In this document: piece after piece, positions 25,592-33,969 of the stretch
Numbering within the stretch: position 1 is the stretch's first letter
How the letters are laid out: each line of letters starts with the position of its first letter
Assembly (NCBI RefSeq): GCF_014201415.1
Contig: NZ_JACHEH010000005.1
Coordinates: 186,001 to 250,000 of the forward strand
Origin: Chelatococcus composti
GTDB taxonomy: Bacteria > Pseudomonadota > Alphaproteobacteria > Rhizobiales > Beijerinckiaceae
DNA length: 64,000 nucleotides
Direction: 5' to 3'
Program-made: the position numbers and the translations under genes
Notes under the pieces: generated by a model
Told to the model about the DNA's origin: nothing
What the model saw: only the letters and a program-made list of their open reading frames with translations
Database searches by the model: none

Positions 25592-26559
25592 TGCAGCAGG
25601 GTGCCTTCTCCCGCCTCGCCGACTGGTCGTCGCGGCGGCCGTGGCTGTGGTCCTTCGTCGGCGCGGGGGTCATCTTTCTGGCGACCATCGCCTTCACCAG
25701 CGGCAAGGGCGGCGCCGACGTGCTGGCGGCGGCGCTCACCTTCGCTTCCTTCTACGTCATCGTCGGCATCGGCCAGATGTTCGTCATCACGACGGGCCCC
25801 GGCAACGTGGATCTGTCGATTCCGGCCAACATCGCCCTCGCCGGGGCCGTCGCCATGAAGGTGATGGACGGCAGCAACGTGATGATCCTGCCGGGACTCG
25901 CCGCGGTCGCCGGCGTCGGCCTCGCTATCGGCTGCTTCAATTTCGCGCTGATCCGCATCCTGTCCATCCCGCCGATCATCGCCACGCTGTCGGCGAGTTT
26001 CCTCGTGCAGTCGACGGCCATCGCCTACGGGCGGGGGCTGCGCATCAAGCCGCCGCCGCTCTTCGCCGAGCTGGCGACGGGGCGCCTCTTGGGGGTGCCG
26101 ATCCTCGCCATCATGGCCCTCGTTGTCGCGGCGGTGATGGCTGTGGTGCTGCGCCGAACGGTCTACGGCCGCTCGGTGCTCGCCATCGGCCAGAACGCGC
26201 GGGCGGCTGGACTTGCGGGCATCCGCGTCGAGCGCGTGCGCTTCGCCACCTATGTCCTCAGCGCGGTCTTCGCCAGCCTGTGCGGGGCGCTGCTCGCCGG
26301 CTTCTCGGGCGGGGCCTCGCTCAACATGGGCGAGGAGTTCCTGCTCGCCTCCATCGCCGTCGTGGTCATCGGCGGCACGTCGGTCGCCGGCGGCTTCTCC
26401 AACGTGCCGGGCATCTGGGGCGCGTCGCTCTTTCTCTACCTGCTCGTCACGATGCTCAACACCTTCGGCGTCGGGGCCGGCGTGCGCCTCATCCTCACCG
26501 GCCTCATCATCATCGCCGTCATCGCCCTGTCGGGCGGGCGGCGGGCGGGGCGCGGCTAA
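25591..26559 (+). CDS. Sugar ABC permease 2 (RbsC-like)
   Basis: 322-residue second permease. VIVGIGQMFVITTGPGNVDLSIPANIALAGAVAM aligns with the RbsC motif, but GPGNVDLSIP replaces the more usual DLSVG. LLASIAVVVIGGTSVAGGFSNVPGIWGASLF is the coupling-loop region. The start shares one base with the previous stop (TGATG), so the two permeases are translationally coupled. It is the last gene of the operon. Confidence 0.88.
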   Translation: MQQGAFSRLADWSSRRPWLWSFVGAGVIFLATIAFTSGKGGADVLAAALTFASFYVIVGIGQMFVITTGPGNVDLSIPANIALAGAVAMKVMDGSNVMILPGLAAVAGVGLAIGCFNFALIRILSIPPIIATLSASFLVQSTAIAYGRGLRIKPPPLFAELATGRLLGVPILAIMALVVAAVMAVVLRRTVYGRSVLAIGQNARAAGLAGIRVERVRFATYVLSAVFASLCGALLAGFSGGASLNMGEEFLLASIAVVVIGGTSVAGGFSNVPGIWGASLFLYLLVTMLNTFGVGAGVRLILTGLIIIAVIALSGGRRAGRG

Positions 26560-26583
26560 CCCCGGCAGAGGCTCACGCCGGGG
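26560..26583. terminator. Hairpin at the convergent operon/ampR junction
   Basis: CCCCGGC and GCCGGGG form a seven-base stem across ten bases, spanning the 13-base gap and the 3' end of the convergent LysR gene. No T run; a modest candidate terminator. Confidence 0.4.
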
Positions 26584-27463
26584 CAGGCCTCTCCGCGCCA
26601 ATCTCGGCCAGCAGCCAGTTGCGGAAGGCGGCCATCGCCGCCGTGTCGCTGCGCGACTGCAGCCGCGTCAGCCAGTAGCGCCCTGTCGTCACGCTGACGG
26701 GAAAGGGCTGCTGCAGCGCGCCCGTAGCAAGATGCCGCGCAAACATGGCCGGCGGCGCGAGCGCGATGCCGGCGCCTTGCAGGGCGGCCTCGATCATGGC
26801 GAGGGAAGAATCGAACACGATGCTCTCGGTGCGTCCCGGCCCCGTCCGGACACCGGCGGCGGCGAGCCATTGCGGCCACTCGTCACTGCGGTAGGAGCGC
26901 AGCAGCCGGTGCGCCAGCACGTCCTCCGGCTTCATCAGGCTCCGGGCGATCTGCGGCGCGCACAGGACGGACAGGGGAGCCTCCAGCAGCGGCAGGGCAT
27001 CAATGCCGTGCCAGGCGCCCTGGCCGAAGCGGATGGCATAGTCGAGGCCCTCGGCAGCGATGTCGACGCGGTTGTTGTTGGTGAACAGGCGCAGGTCGAC
27101 GAAGGGGTGGCGCGAGCGGAAGGCGTCGAGCCGCGGCAGCAGCCAGCCGACGGCGAAGGTCCCGACTGCGCCGACGGTCAGCACCTCGCGGCCGCCGCCC
27201 TTGAAACGCTCCAGCGCCGTGGCGATCCGGTCGAACGAGCCCTGCAGCACCGGCAGCAGGGCCTCGCCCTCGCTCGTCAGCATCAGGCCGCGGGGCAGAC
27301 GGATGAAGAGCGTCGCATCGAGCTGTGCCTCCAGCCGTTTCACCTGGTGGCTGACCGCCGCCTGCGTGACCCGCAGCTCGATGGCGGCCTTGGTGAAGCT
27401 CAGGTGGCGGGCCGACGCCTCGAAGGCGCGCAAGGCATTGAGCGGCAGATAGCGGCGAACCAT
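26573..27463 (-). CDS. ampR: AmpR-type LysR regulator of beta-lactamase
   Basis: 296-residue LysR protein. The winged helix-turn-helix is RYLPLNALRAFEASARHLSFTKAAIELRVTQAAVSHQVKRLE. The effector domain keeps stretches diagnostic of AmpR rather than generic GcvA: NNNRVDIAAEGLDYAIRFG, GAWHGIDA, LLRSYRSDEWPQW and YWLTRLQSRS. AmpR senses muropeptides and UDP-MurNAc-pentapeptide and switches ampC transcription. It is divergent from the class C beta-lactamase gene with a 150-base gap, the classical arrangement. Confidence 0.85.
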   Translation of the reverse strand: MVRRYLPLNALRAFEASARHLSFTKAAIELRVTQAAVSHQVKRLEAQLDATLFIRLPRGLMLTSEGEALLPVLQGSFDRIATALERFKGGGREVLTVGAVGTFAVGWLLPRLDAFRSRHPFVDLRLFTNNNRVDIAAEGLDYAIRFGQGAWHGIDALPLLEAPLSVLCAPQIARSLMKPEDVLAHRLLRSYRSDEWPQWLAAAGVRTGPGRTESIVFDSSLAMIEAALQGAGIALAPPAMFARHLATGALQQPFPVSVTTGRYWLTRLQSRSDTAAMAAFRNWLLAEIGAERPAPA

Positions 27464-27613
27464 GGCAGCCCCAAATTTTCTTATGGCTCCCCCGAGATAT
27501 CATCGTTTGCGAGAGACGGTCAGGGAATTGTATTTCGGCGGCCCAGCGCGTGCTTGGTCGTACACAGTCGATGCATCGGCGAGAACGGCATGTGGTCTGC
27601 AGGAGAATCGTCG
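27464..27613. promoter_or_regulatory. ampR-ampC intergenic control region
   Basis: 150-base divergent promoter region, AT-rich next to ampR. By analogy AmpR should bind a T-N11-A dyad here. I could not settle on one site; a perfect CGATGCATCG palindrome lies at 27569-27578, 35 bases before the ampC start. Confidence 0.5.
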
Positions 27614-28786
27614 GTGAAAAGCAACTATATCGTTTCTCTATACATCTTGTTATCGTCCATGTTTCTTGCGACAGCGAGTGTGTGTGCGGAAGAACTGGAC
27701 AGGAGCCGGCTGAAGGCCATCGTCGACACGGCCATCGAGCCGATCATGAAAGAGCATGCCGTTCCCGGCATGGCCGTCGGTCTCACGGTGGGCGGGAAGC
27801 ATTACTTTTTCAACTATGGTGTCGCGTCGAAGGATAGCGGGCGCCCGGTAACGGAGTCGACGTTGTTCGAGGTCGGCTCGGTCAGCAAGCTCTTCGCCGG
27901 GCTCGTGGGTGCCTGGGGCGCCGTGGAGGGCGAAGTCTCGCTCACGGCGACGGCGAGCAGCTACATGCCGGCGCTGCGCGGTTCCAGCTTCGACAGGATC
28001 ACCCTGCTGCAACTCGCCACCTACACGGCCGGGGGGCTGCCGCTGCAGTTCCCGCGCGAGGTCAGGGACGAGGCGAGCATGGTCTCCTATTTCCGCAGCT
28101 GGAAGCCCGTCTATCCGGCGGGAGCGCAGCGGGTCTACTCGAACCCGAGCATCGGCCTCTTCGGCCATCTCGCCGCTGCCGGCATGGGCCGCTCCTACGA
28201 GGACATCCTTGAGGGCACGATCCTGCCCGGCCTCGGTATGGCGAACACCTATGTCCGCGTGCCGCCGGAGCGCATGGCGGACTATGCCTTCGGCTACACG
28301 AAGGACGGCAAGCCGCGGCGCATTTCCCTCGACGTGCTGGGTGCGGCGGCCTACGGCGTGCGGACGAGCGCGGCCGATCTTCTCAAGTTCCTCGACGCCA
28401 ACATCGCGCCGCCGCAGGACGCGCGGCTGCGCCGGGCCATTGCTGCCACGCAGACGGGTTATGTCCGCGTCGGTGCGATGACCCAGGGCCTTGGCTGGGA
28501 GTGGTACGACTATCCCGTGGCGCTCGACACGCTGGTCGCCGGCAACACACCGCAGGCGAGCGGCAGGGGAAGTGCCGCCGCCTGGCTCGTTCCGCCCGCG
28601 CCGCCGCGGCCGGACGTGCTGCTCAACAAGACCGGGTCCACCAACGGCTTCGGCGCCTATGTCGCCGTCGTGCCCGGCAGACGCCTCGGTATCGTGCTCC
28701 TCGCCAACCGGGCCTATCCGAACCCCGACCGCGTCCGCGCCGCGCACGCCATCCTGAGCGCCGTGGCGGACGGCGCGGCGCGATAG
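27614..28786 (+). CDS. ampC: Class C beta-lactamase (AmpC)
   Basis: 390-residue periplasmic serine beta-lactamase with a signal peptide (MKSNYIVSLYILLSSMFLATASVCA). All three active-site motifs of class C enzymes are present: S89-V-S-K92, Y175-S-N177 and K339-T-G341, the last within NKTGSTNGFGAYV, which is typical of AmpC. It hydrolyses beta-lactams by an acyl-enzyme route. The GTG at 27614 has AGGAG eight bases upstream and starts right at the signal peptide; ATG 27590 would add eight polar residues. Divergent ampR implies inducible expression. Likely a native chromosomal enzyme, since composition matches its surroundings. Confidence 0.9.
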   Translation: MKSNYIVSLYILLSSMFLATASVCAEELDRSRLKAIVDTAIEPIMKEHAVPGMAVGLTVGGKHYFFNYGVASKDSGRPVTESTLFEVGSVSKLFAGLVGAWGAVEGEVSLTATASSYMPALRGSSFDRITLLQLATYTAGGLPLQFPREVRDEASMVSYFRSWKPVYPAGAQRVYSNPSIGLFGHLAAAGMGRSYEDILEGTILPGLGMANTYVRVPPERMADYAFGYTKDGKPRRISLDVLGAAAYGVRTSAADLLKFLDANIAPPQDARLRRAIAATQTGYVRVGAMTQGLGWEWYDYPVALDTLVAGNTPQASGRGSAAAWLVPPAPPRPDVLLNKTGSTNGFGAYVAVVPGRRLGIVLLANRAYPNPDRVRAAHAILSAVADGAAR

Positions 28787-28837
28787 GGAGAAGGCGACGG
28801 ATGCCGGCCGGCGGAGGGCGAGCCGTCGGCCGGTGGC

Positions 28838-29191
28838 CTATGACTGGCCCTCGCTGAAGAAGGCCAGCCGCGTCAGAAGCGTGTAGTCTGCCTCGATGGC
28901 CATGGCGGCGACGAAGGCCAGAATGGCACCGATGGGCACGAGGATGGCATAGACGAGCGCGAGCCGCTCCCAGGCCATATGCATGAAGACGGCAACGATG
29001 AGCCCGGCCTTCAGCATCATGAAGGTGAGGATCAGCGTGTAGCGCAGCGCGCCGGTGAGGTGGAAGTAGTCGACGAGATAGGAAAAGGCGCTGAGGACGA
29101 AGAGCCAGGCCCAGACGACAAGATAGAGCCGGATGGGATGGGCCTTGACAACGATGTGGTGAGCCGCGTCGTTGTGGGCGATCTCGCTCAT
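28838..29191 (-). CDS. Cytochrome c oxidase subunit IV family protein
   Basis: 117-residue membrane protein with three hydrophobic helices (LYLVVWAWLFVLSAFSYLV, ALRYTLILTFMMLKAGLIVAVFMHM, LALVYAILVPIGAILAFVAAMAI). MLKAGLIVAVFMHM is the prokaryotic COX4 signature. It assists assembly or stability of the oxidase. Last gene of the six-gene cluster, 11 bases after a subunit III gene. Confidence 0.85.
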   Translation of the reverse strand: MSEIAHNDAAHHIVVKAHPIRLYLVVWAWLFVLSAFSYLVDYFHLTGALRYTLILTFMMLKAGLIVAVFMHMAWERLALVYAILVPIGAILAFVAAMAIEADYTLLTRLAFFSEGQS

Positions 29192-29202
29192 GGCATCCCT
29201 CC

Positions 29203-29919
29203 TCACCACAGGTAGAAGAAGGCGAAGATGAAGACCCAGACGAGATCGACGAAGTGCCAGTAGAGGCCCATGATCTCGACGGCTTCGTAGCGTCCCCGGC
29301 GGCCCGTGAAGAAGCCGGGGCGCCCGTGGTCGAAATCGCCACGGATGACCTTGCGGGCGATGGCCAGCAGGAAGATGACGCCAATGGTCACGTGCGTGCC
29401 GTGGAAGCCCGTGATCATGAAAAAGGCGGAGCCGAACTGGGCCGCGCCCCACGGATTGCCCCAGGGCCTCACGCCCTCGCCGATGAGCTTCGTCCACTCG
29501 AAAGCCTGCATGCCGACAAAGGTGGCGCCGAGGATGGCGGTGGCCACCAGCAGCGCCGCCGTTGCCCGCCGCTGCCGCCGGTAGCCGCAGTTGACCGCCA
29601 TGGCCATGGTGCCGCTGCTCGAGATGAGCACAAAAGTCATGATGGCGATAAGGATAAGCGGCAGGTGCCGGCCGGCGATCTCGAGGGCGAAGACCTCGCT
29701 GGCGTTGGGCCAGGGCTCGGTGGTCGACATGCGAGCGGCCATATAGCCGATGAGGAACGTGCCGAAGATGAAGGTGTCGCTGAGGAGGAAGATCCACATC
29801 ATGGCCTTCCCCCACGACACGTTGCGGAAGGCCCGCTGGTCGGCCGAGAAGTCATCGACGATCGTGGCAAGGCCGCCGGCGGGCTCCCGGGTGCGGTGCT
29901 CGGTGAACGCGGTGTCCAT
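29203..29919 (-). CDS. Cytochrome c oxidase subunit III (canonical copy)
   Basis: 238-residue subunit III. WGKAMMWIFLLSDTFIFGTFLIGYMAARM, FEWTKLI, GSAFFMITGFHGTHVTIG and YWHFVDLVWVFIFAFFYLW follow the COX3 pattern with five to seven helices. Subunit III holds phospholipid and supports proton uptake in subunit I. It is the second of two adjacent but clearly different subunit III genes, the layout of the coxMNOP oxidase of Bradyrhizobium. Confidence 0.9.
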   Translation of the reverse strand: MDTAFTEHRTREPAGGLATIVDDFSADQRAFRNVSWGKAMMWIFLLSDTFIFGTFLIGYMAARMSTTEPWPNASEVFALEIAGRHLPLILIAIMTFVLISSSGTMAMAVNCGYRRQRRATAALLVATAILGATFVGMQAFEWTKLIGEGVRPWGNPWGAAQFGSAFFMITGFHGTHVTIGVIFLLAIARKVIRGDFDHGRPGFFTGRRGRYEAVEIMGLYWHFVDLVWVFIFAFFYLW

Positions 29920-29931
29920 CGTGCCTTCCTT

Positions 29932-30630
29932 TCACGACAGCAGCTGGCGGCAGACGGCGAGGACATCCCCCGCCCAGCCGGCGATGACGGCGAAGAGGAC
30001 GAGCCAGACGAGGGCAAGGAAGTGCCAGTAGAGCCCGCAGAGCTCGACAGGCAGGCGCATCGCCGTCGCGTCGGCACTGTGCCAGAGCCGCGCCGTTACG
30101 GCGACGAGGGCCACGAGCCCGCCAAGGATATGCACGCCGTGCAGGCCCGTCAGCATGTAGAAGAAGGAGTTGGCGGCATTGTCCGCGAGCCGGTAGCCCG
30201 AGGCGGCGAGCTCGTCCCAGGCGATGAGCTGGCCGCCGAGGAAGGCGGCGCCGAGTCCGAAGGCGGCGAGCAGCCCGTCGAGCGCGCGCTCCTTCTGCCT
30301 GTGCTGGACGCAACGGCCGGCCCAGACAAGGCCGCCGCTGGCGAGGAGGATGAGCAGCGTGTTCGCCCATAGGATGGTCGGCAACGGCGGGGCCGACCAG
30401 TCGGCGAGCTGCATGCGCATGGCGTAGGCGCTGAGCGCGAGCGAGAACAGGATGCCGACGACGGCGAGGAAGACGCCGAGCCCCACCTTGGCGGCCGGCA
30501 TACGCGCGAGGCTGCCCGTCTCCTCCACGACGCCGGCTGCGAGCCATGGCCGGCTCATGAGCCTCTGGCCCGACAACCACCAGCCGGCAAGCCCGGCGAG
30601 GAGGACGAGGAAGGCGACGGCCGCAGTCAC
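29932..30630 (-). CDS. Second cytochrome c oxidase subunit III-like protein
   Basis: 232-residue subunit III-like protein with about seven helices. The C-terminal half keeps NSFFYMLTGLHGVHILGGLVALV and LCGLYWHFLALVWLVLFAVI; the N-terminal half is divergent and begins with an extra helix (VAFLVLLAGLAGWWLSG). Compared with the canonical copy, the D of YWHFVDLVW is A here. Its start overlaps the end of the subunit I gene by four bases, so the two are coupled. Two subunit III genes in one operon suggest a split or specialised role. Confidence 0.88.
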   Translation of the reverse strand: MTAAVAFLVLLAGLAGWWLSGQRLMSRPWLAAGVVEETGSLARMPAAKVGLGVFLAVVGILFSLALSAYAMRMQLADWSAPPLPTILWANTLLILLASGGLVWAGRCVQHRQKERALDGLLAAFGLGAAFLGGQLIAWDELAASGYRLADNAANSFFYMLTGLHGVHILGGLVALVAVTARLWHSADATAMRLPVELCGLYWHFLALVWLVLFAVIAGWAGDVLAVCRQLLS

Positions 30631-32417
30631 GGCACCCCTCCTGTCGCGAGCCGCGGCCCCAGCGCCACGGCCTCGGGCGGCATGTTCTGGGGAATGAAAT
30701 CCTGCGCCACGCCGGGCACGTTGTAGTCATAGGCCCAGCGGTAGACGGTTGGCCGCTCCTTGCCCCAGTTGCCGTGCGGCGGCGGCGTCTGGGGCGTCTG
30801 CCACTCGAGGCTCGTCGCCCGCCAGGGGTTGCCGCCGGCCTCGCGACCGTGGCGGATGCTCCAGAGCAGGTTGAACAGGAAGACGAGCTGCGCCGCGCCC
30901 ACGACGAGGGCGACGATGGTGATGTAGGCGTTCAGCATCTGCGCCGAGGGCGGAAAGAAGCTGGCTTCCCCCATCTCGTGGTAGCGCCGCGGCACCCCGA
31001 GGAGGCCGAGATAGTGCATGGGGAAGAAGATGGCGTAGGTGCCGACGAAGGTGACCCAGAAGTGCAGCTTGCCGAGGGCATCGTTCATCATCCGCCCCGT
31101 CACCTTGGGATACCAGTGGTAGATGGCGCCGAAGATGACAAGGACGGGCGCGATACCCATCACCATGTGGAAGTGCGCCACGACGAACATGGTGTCCGAC
31201 AGCGGCACGTCGACCACCACGTTGCCGAGGAAGAGTCCGGACAGCCCGCCGTTGACGAAGGTGACGATGAAGCCCAGGGCGAAGAGCATGGGCACCGTGA
31301 GGTGAATGTCGCCGCGCCACAGGGTCAGGATCCAGTTGTAGACCTTGATGGCCGTCGGCACCGCGATGATGAGGGTCGTCGTGGCGAAGAAGAAGCCGAA
31401 CCACGGGTTCATGCCGCTGACGTACATGTGGTGCGCCCAGACGATGAAGCTGAGCGCGCCGATGGCGAGGATGGCCCACACCATCATGCGGTAGCCGAAG
31501 ATGTTGCGCCGCGCGTGGGTGGCGATGAGGTCGGAGACGATGCCGAAGGCCGGCAGGGCGACGATGTAGACTTCCGGGTGGCCGAAGAACCAGAACAGGT
31601 GCTGGAAGAGGATCGGGCTGCCGCCGCCGTATTCCAGCCGCGATCCGAGCTCCACGAGCGACGGCATGAAAAAGCTGGTGCCGAGCAGCTTGTCGAACAG
31701 CAACATCACGCAGGCGACAAACAGGGCCGGGAAGGCGAGCAGCGCCATGACGCTGGCCGTGAAGATGCCCCAGACGGTCAGTGGCATGCGCATCAGCGTC
31801 ATGCCCCTCGTGCGCCCCTGCAGGACGGTGACCACGTAGTTGAGGCCGCCCATGGTGAAGCCGGCGATGAAGACGATGAGCGAGACGAGCATCAGGATGA
31901 TGCCGCTCTCCTGGCCGGGCGTGCCGGAGAGGATCGCCTGCGGCGGATAGAGCGTCCAGCCTGCGCCCGTCGGCCCGCCGGGGGCGAAGAAGCTCGCAAG
32001 AAGGATGATGACGGCGAGCAGGTAGAACCAGTAGCTCAGCATGTTGGCGAAGGGGAACACCATGTCCCGCGCACCGACCATGAGCGGGATGAGGTAGTTG
32101 CCGAAGCCGCCGAGCAGCACCGCGGTGAGCACGTAGACGATCATCATCATGCCGTGCATGGTGATGATCTGGTAGTAGGCGGCGGCGTCGATGAAGGCGA
32201 AGGTGCCGGGAAAGCCGAGCTGCAGGCGCATCAGCCAGGACAGGAAGAGCGCCACGAAGCCGACGGCCAGCGCCGTTGCCGTATACTGGATGGCGATGGT
32301 CTTGGCGTCCTGGCTGAAGACGTAGCGCGTCACCCAGCCGTGCGGATGGCGCAGCGCAAGGTCCTCCACCTCGGTTGTTGCGGTTTCCGCCACCCTGTCG
32401 AGAGGAATGTCGGCCAT
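30627..32417 (-). CDS. ctaD: Cytochrome c oxidase subunit I (aa3-type)
   Basis: 596-residue heme-copper oxidase core with 12 or more helices. Heme ligand in ITMHGMMMIVYVLTAV, the CuB site HPEVYIVALPAFG with the cross-linked His-Tyr pair and the E of GHPEVY (type A1), HHMYVSGMNPW for the other CuB histidines, and the heme a/a3 pair in FVVAHFHMVMG are all visible. It reduces oxygen to water and pumps protons. Operon order is cytochrome c, II, I, III, III, IV, unlike the main Hyphomicrobiales ctaCDBGE locus; no ctaB/ctaG assembly genes are here. Confidence 0.95.
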   Translation of the reverse strand: MADIPLDRVAETATTEVEDLALRHPHGWVTRYVFSQDAKTIAIQYTATALAVGFVALFLSWLMRLQLGFPGTFAFIDAAAYYQIITMHGMMMIVYVLTAVLLGGFGNYLIPLMVGARDMVFPFANMLSYWFYLLAVIILLASFFAPGGPTGAGWTLYPPQAILSGTPGQESGIILMLVSLIVFIAGFTMGGLNYVVTVLQGRTRGMTLMRMPLTVWGIFTASVMALLAFPALFVACVMLLFDKLLGTSFFMPSLVELGSRLEYGGGSPILFQHLFWFFGHPEVYIVALPAFGIVSDLIATHARRNIFGYRMMVWAILAIGALSFIVWAHHMYVSGMNPWFGFFFATTTLIIAVPTAIKVYNWILTLWRGDIHLTVPMLFALGFIVTFVNGGLSGLFLGNVVVDVPLSDTMFVVAHFHMVMGIAPVLVIFGAIYHWYPKVTGRMMNDALGKLHFWVTFVGTYAIFFPMHYLGLLGVPRRYHEMGEASFFPPSAQMLNAYITIVALVVGAAQLVFLFNLLWSIRHGREAGGNPWRATSLEWQTPQTPPPHGNWGKERPTVYRWAYDYNVPGVAQDFIPQNMPPEAVALGPRLATGGVP

Positions 32418-32460
32418 CGCTTCAGCCCTCCGCTTGTCTGGCCGCGGACCGGCCGGTCCG

Positions 32461-33282
32461 TCACCGTTCGGTCATCGTCGGCACCCTGAGCTGCGCCGCC
32501 GGGCGCGCAGGTTGCTGCTGCTCCAGCCAGGCGCGGTAGTCGCTCTCCTCGGCCACCACGACGAAACCGCGCATGAAGGCGTGGCCGACGCCGCACATCT
32601 CGGCGCATAGGACCTCGAAGGTGCCGGTGCGCGTCGGCGTCAGCCAGAAATAGGTGACCATGCCCGGGATGAGGTCCATCTTGGCGCGGAACTCGGGCAC
32701 GTAGAAGTCGTGCAGCACGTCGAGCGAGCGCAGTACCGCCTTCACCGGACGGCCGACGGGCAGGTGCAGCTCGCCACCCTGCACCATGAGGTCATCCGCC
32801 CCGCGCGGGTCCTGCGGATCGAGGCCGAGCGGATTGTCGTCCGAGACGTGGCGGATGGCCGTGGCCCCCAGCCTGCCGTCGGGCCCGGGCAGGCGATAGC
32901 TCCACTGCCACTGCTGGGCGACGATCTCCACCTCGTCGGCATCGGGCGGCACGGTGATGAACTGGCTCCAGACGTAGAGGCCGGGCGCCAGCATGGCCGC
33001 AACGCCGATGGCGGTGATGGCCGTGAGCCACCATTCGAGGCGCTTGTTCTCGGGCTCGTAGAGCACGTCTCCCTGCCGGGGGCGGTGCCGGTAGCGCCAG
33101 ACGCACCAGGCCATGAAGAGGACGACAGCGAGGAAGACGAGGCCGGTGATCCAGAAGGTGATGGTGATGGTGTGGTCGATGTAGGTCCAGTTGGAGGCGA
33201 TCGGCGTCCACCACCACGGGCTCAGGAGATGGAAGACCACCGAGCCGATGGCGATGACGAACAAGGCGAGAGCGACATGCAT
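32461..33282 (-). CDS. ctaC: Cytochrome c oxidase subunit II (CuA)
   Basis: 273-residue subunit II. Membrane segments lie near 1-22, 40-62 and 85-108, followed by a periplasmic cupredoxin domain. VEIVAQQWQWSYRLPGP is the aromatic electron-entry patch and LDVLHDFYVPEF plus FEVLCAEMCGVGHAFM supply the CuA ligands (His, Cys-x3-Cys, His, Met). No heme-binding CxxCH is fused to it, in contrast to some caa3 enzymes; the separate cytochrome c gene just upstream may fill that role. Confidence 0.93.
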   Translation of the reverse strand: MHVALALFVIAIGSVVFHLLSPWWWTPIASNWTYIDHTITITFWITGLVFLAVVLFMAWCVWRYRHRPRQGDVLYEPENKRLEWWLTAITAIGVAAMLAPGLYVWSQFITVPPDADEVEIVAQQWQWSYRLPGPDGRLGATAIRHVSDDNPLGLDPQDPRGADDLMVQGGELHLPVGRPVKAVLRSLDVLHDFYVPEFRAKMDLIPGMVTYFWLTPTRTGTFEVLCAEMCGVGHAFMRGFVVVAEESDYRAWLEQQQPARPAAQLRVPTMTER

Positions 33283-33330
33283 GGCTCCTTCACCTCGCTG
33301 GTTCCGGTGCGCCTCGAGGCGGCACCGCGC

Positions 33331-33783
33331 CTATTGCGTCAGCGCGACGGGAGCGTCGTCGAAGCGGTGCAGATAGGCGGTGAGATCCTTGATCTTCTGC
33401 TCGTCCTTGACGCCGGCGAAGACCATCTTGGTGCCGGGGATCTTCTCGCGCGGGGCGCGGATGTATTCGGCGAAGGTCTCGTCCGTCCAGGTGATGTCGG
33501 CGGCCTTGTTCGCCGCGGAATACTGATAGCCCTCGACCATGCCGGTCTTGCGCCGGAAGAGCCCGTTGAGCACGGGCCCGACGGCGTTGCGGGCATTGGG
33601 GCCGATCTGGTGGCAGGCCCTGCACTGGGCGAAGACGCGCTCGCCGGCGGCGGCATCCTGCGCCGTGGCATTCGGGAGTGTGAGCGCCGTACAGAGGGCC
33701 GTCAGGAGAAGCAGAGGGGCCGCAGGCGCCCAGCCTCGCAGGAGAGCGGGGATGCTGTGCCGCCTCTGGGTTCGCCATGCCAT
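33331..33783 (-). CDS. Class I c-type cytochrome, oxidase-linked
   Basis: 150-residue exported cytochrome c. A signal sequence ending ATAQ (about residue 42) precedes CRACH, the single heme-c site, with GPNARNAVGPVLNGLFRRKTG and the axial methionine in GTKMVFAGVKDEQKIKDLTAYL. Resembles cytochrome c2/c550 electron donors. It is first in the oxidase operon, 48 bases before subunit II, so it likely delivers electrons to CuA. The ATG at 33783 has GGGAGG upstream. Confidence 0.9.
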   Translation of the reverse strand: MAWRTQRRHSIPALLRGWAPAAPLLLLTALCTALTLPNATAQDAAAGERVFAQCRACHQIGPNARNAVGPVLNGLFRRKTGMVEGYQYSAANKAADITWTDETFAEYIRAPREKIPGTKMVFAGVKDEQKIKDLTAYLHRFDDAPVALTQ

Positions 33784-33948
33784 GTCCGTCCCTCCCGAAC
33801 GCGCGGTTCGAGACGTCGCAGCCTCGCGCTGCCGGACGCTTGCACAGCCGGCAGCATCAAGGCCGCCGCGACCCGTAAGAAAGTATAGCCCGAAGAGCCC
33901 ACCCGGGGAAACCCTTCGATCGTCCGGGCGCGCGGAGGGGGAAGGCAG

Positions 33949-33969
33949 CGGCGGCCCCAAGGGCCGCCG
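33949..33969 (-). terminator. Hairpin after the polar amino-acid ABC operon
   Basis: CGGCGGCCC and GGGCCGCCG pair perfectly around CAA, directly after the stop codon of the last permease gene (minus strand). No T run, so Rho-independent termination would be inefficient. Confidence 0.5.

Noticed and set aside
27569-27578. CGATGCATCG as the AmpR binding site
   Set aside because: Perfect palindrome but too short and without the T-N11-A form; left as a note only.
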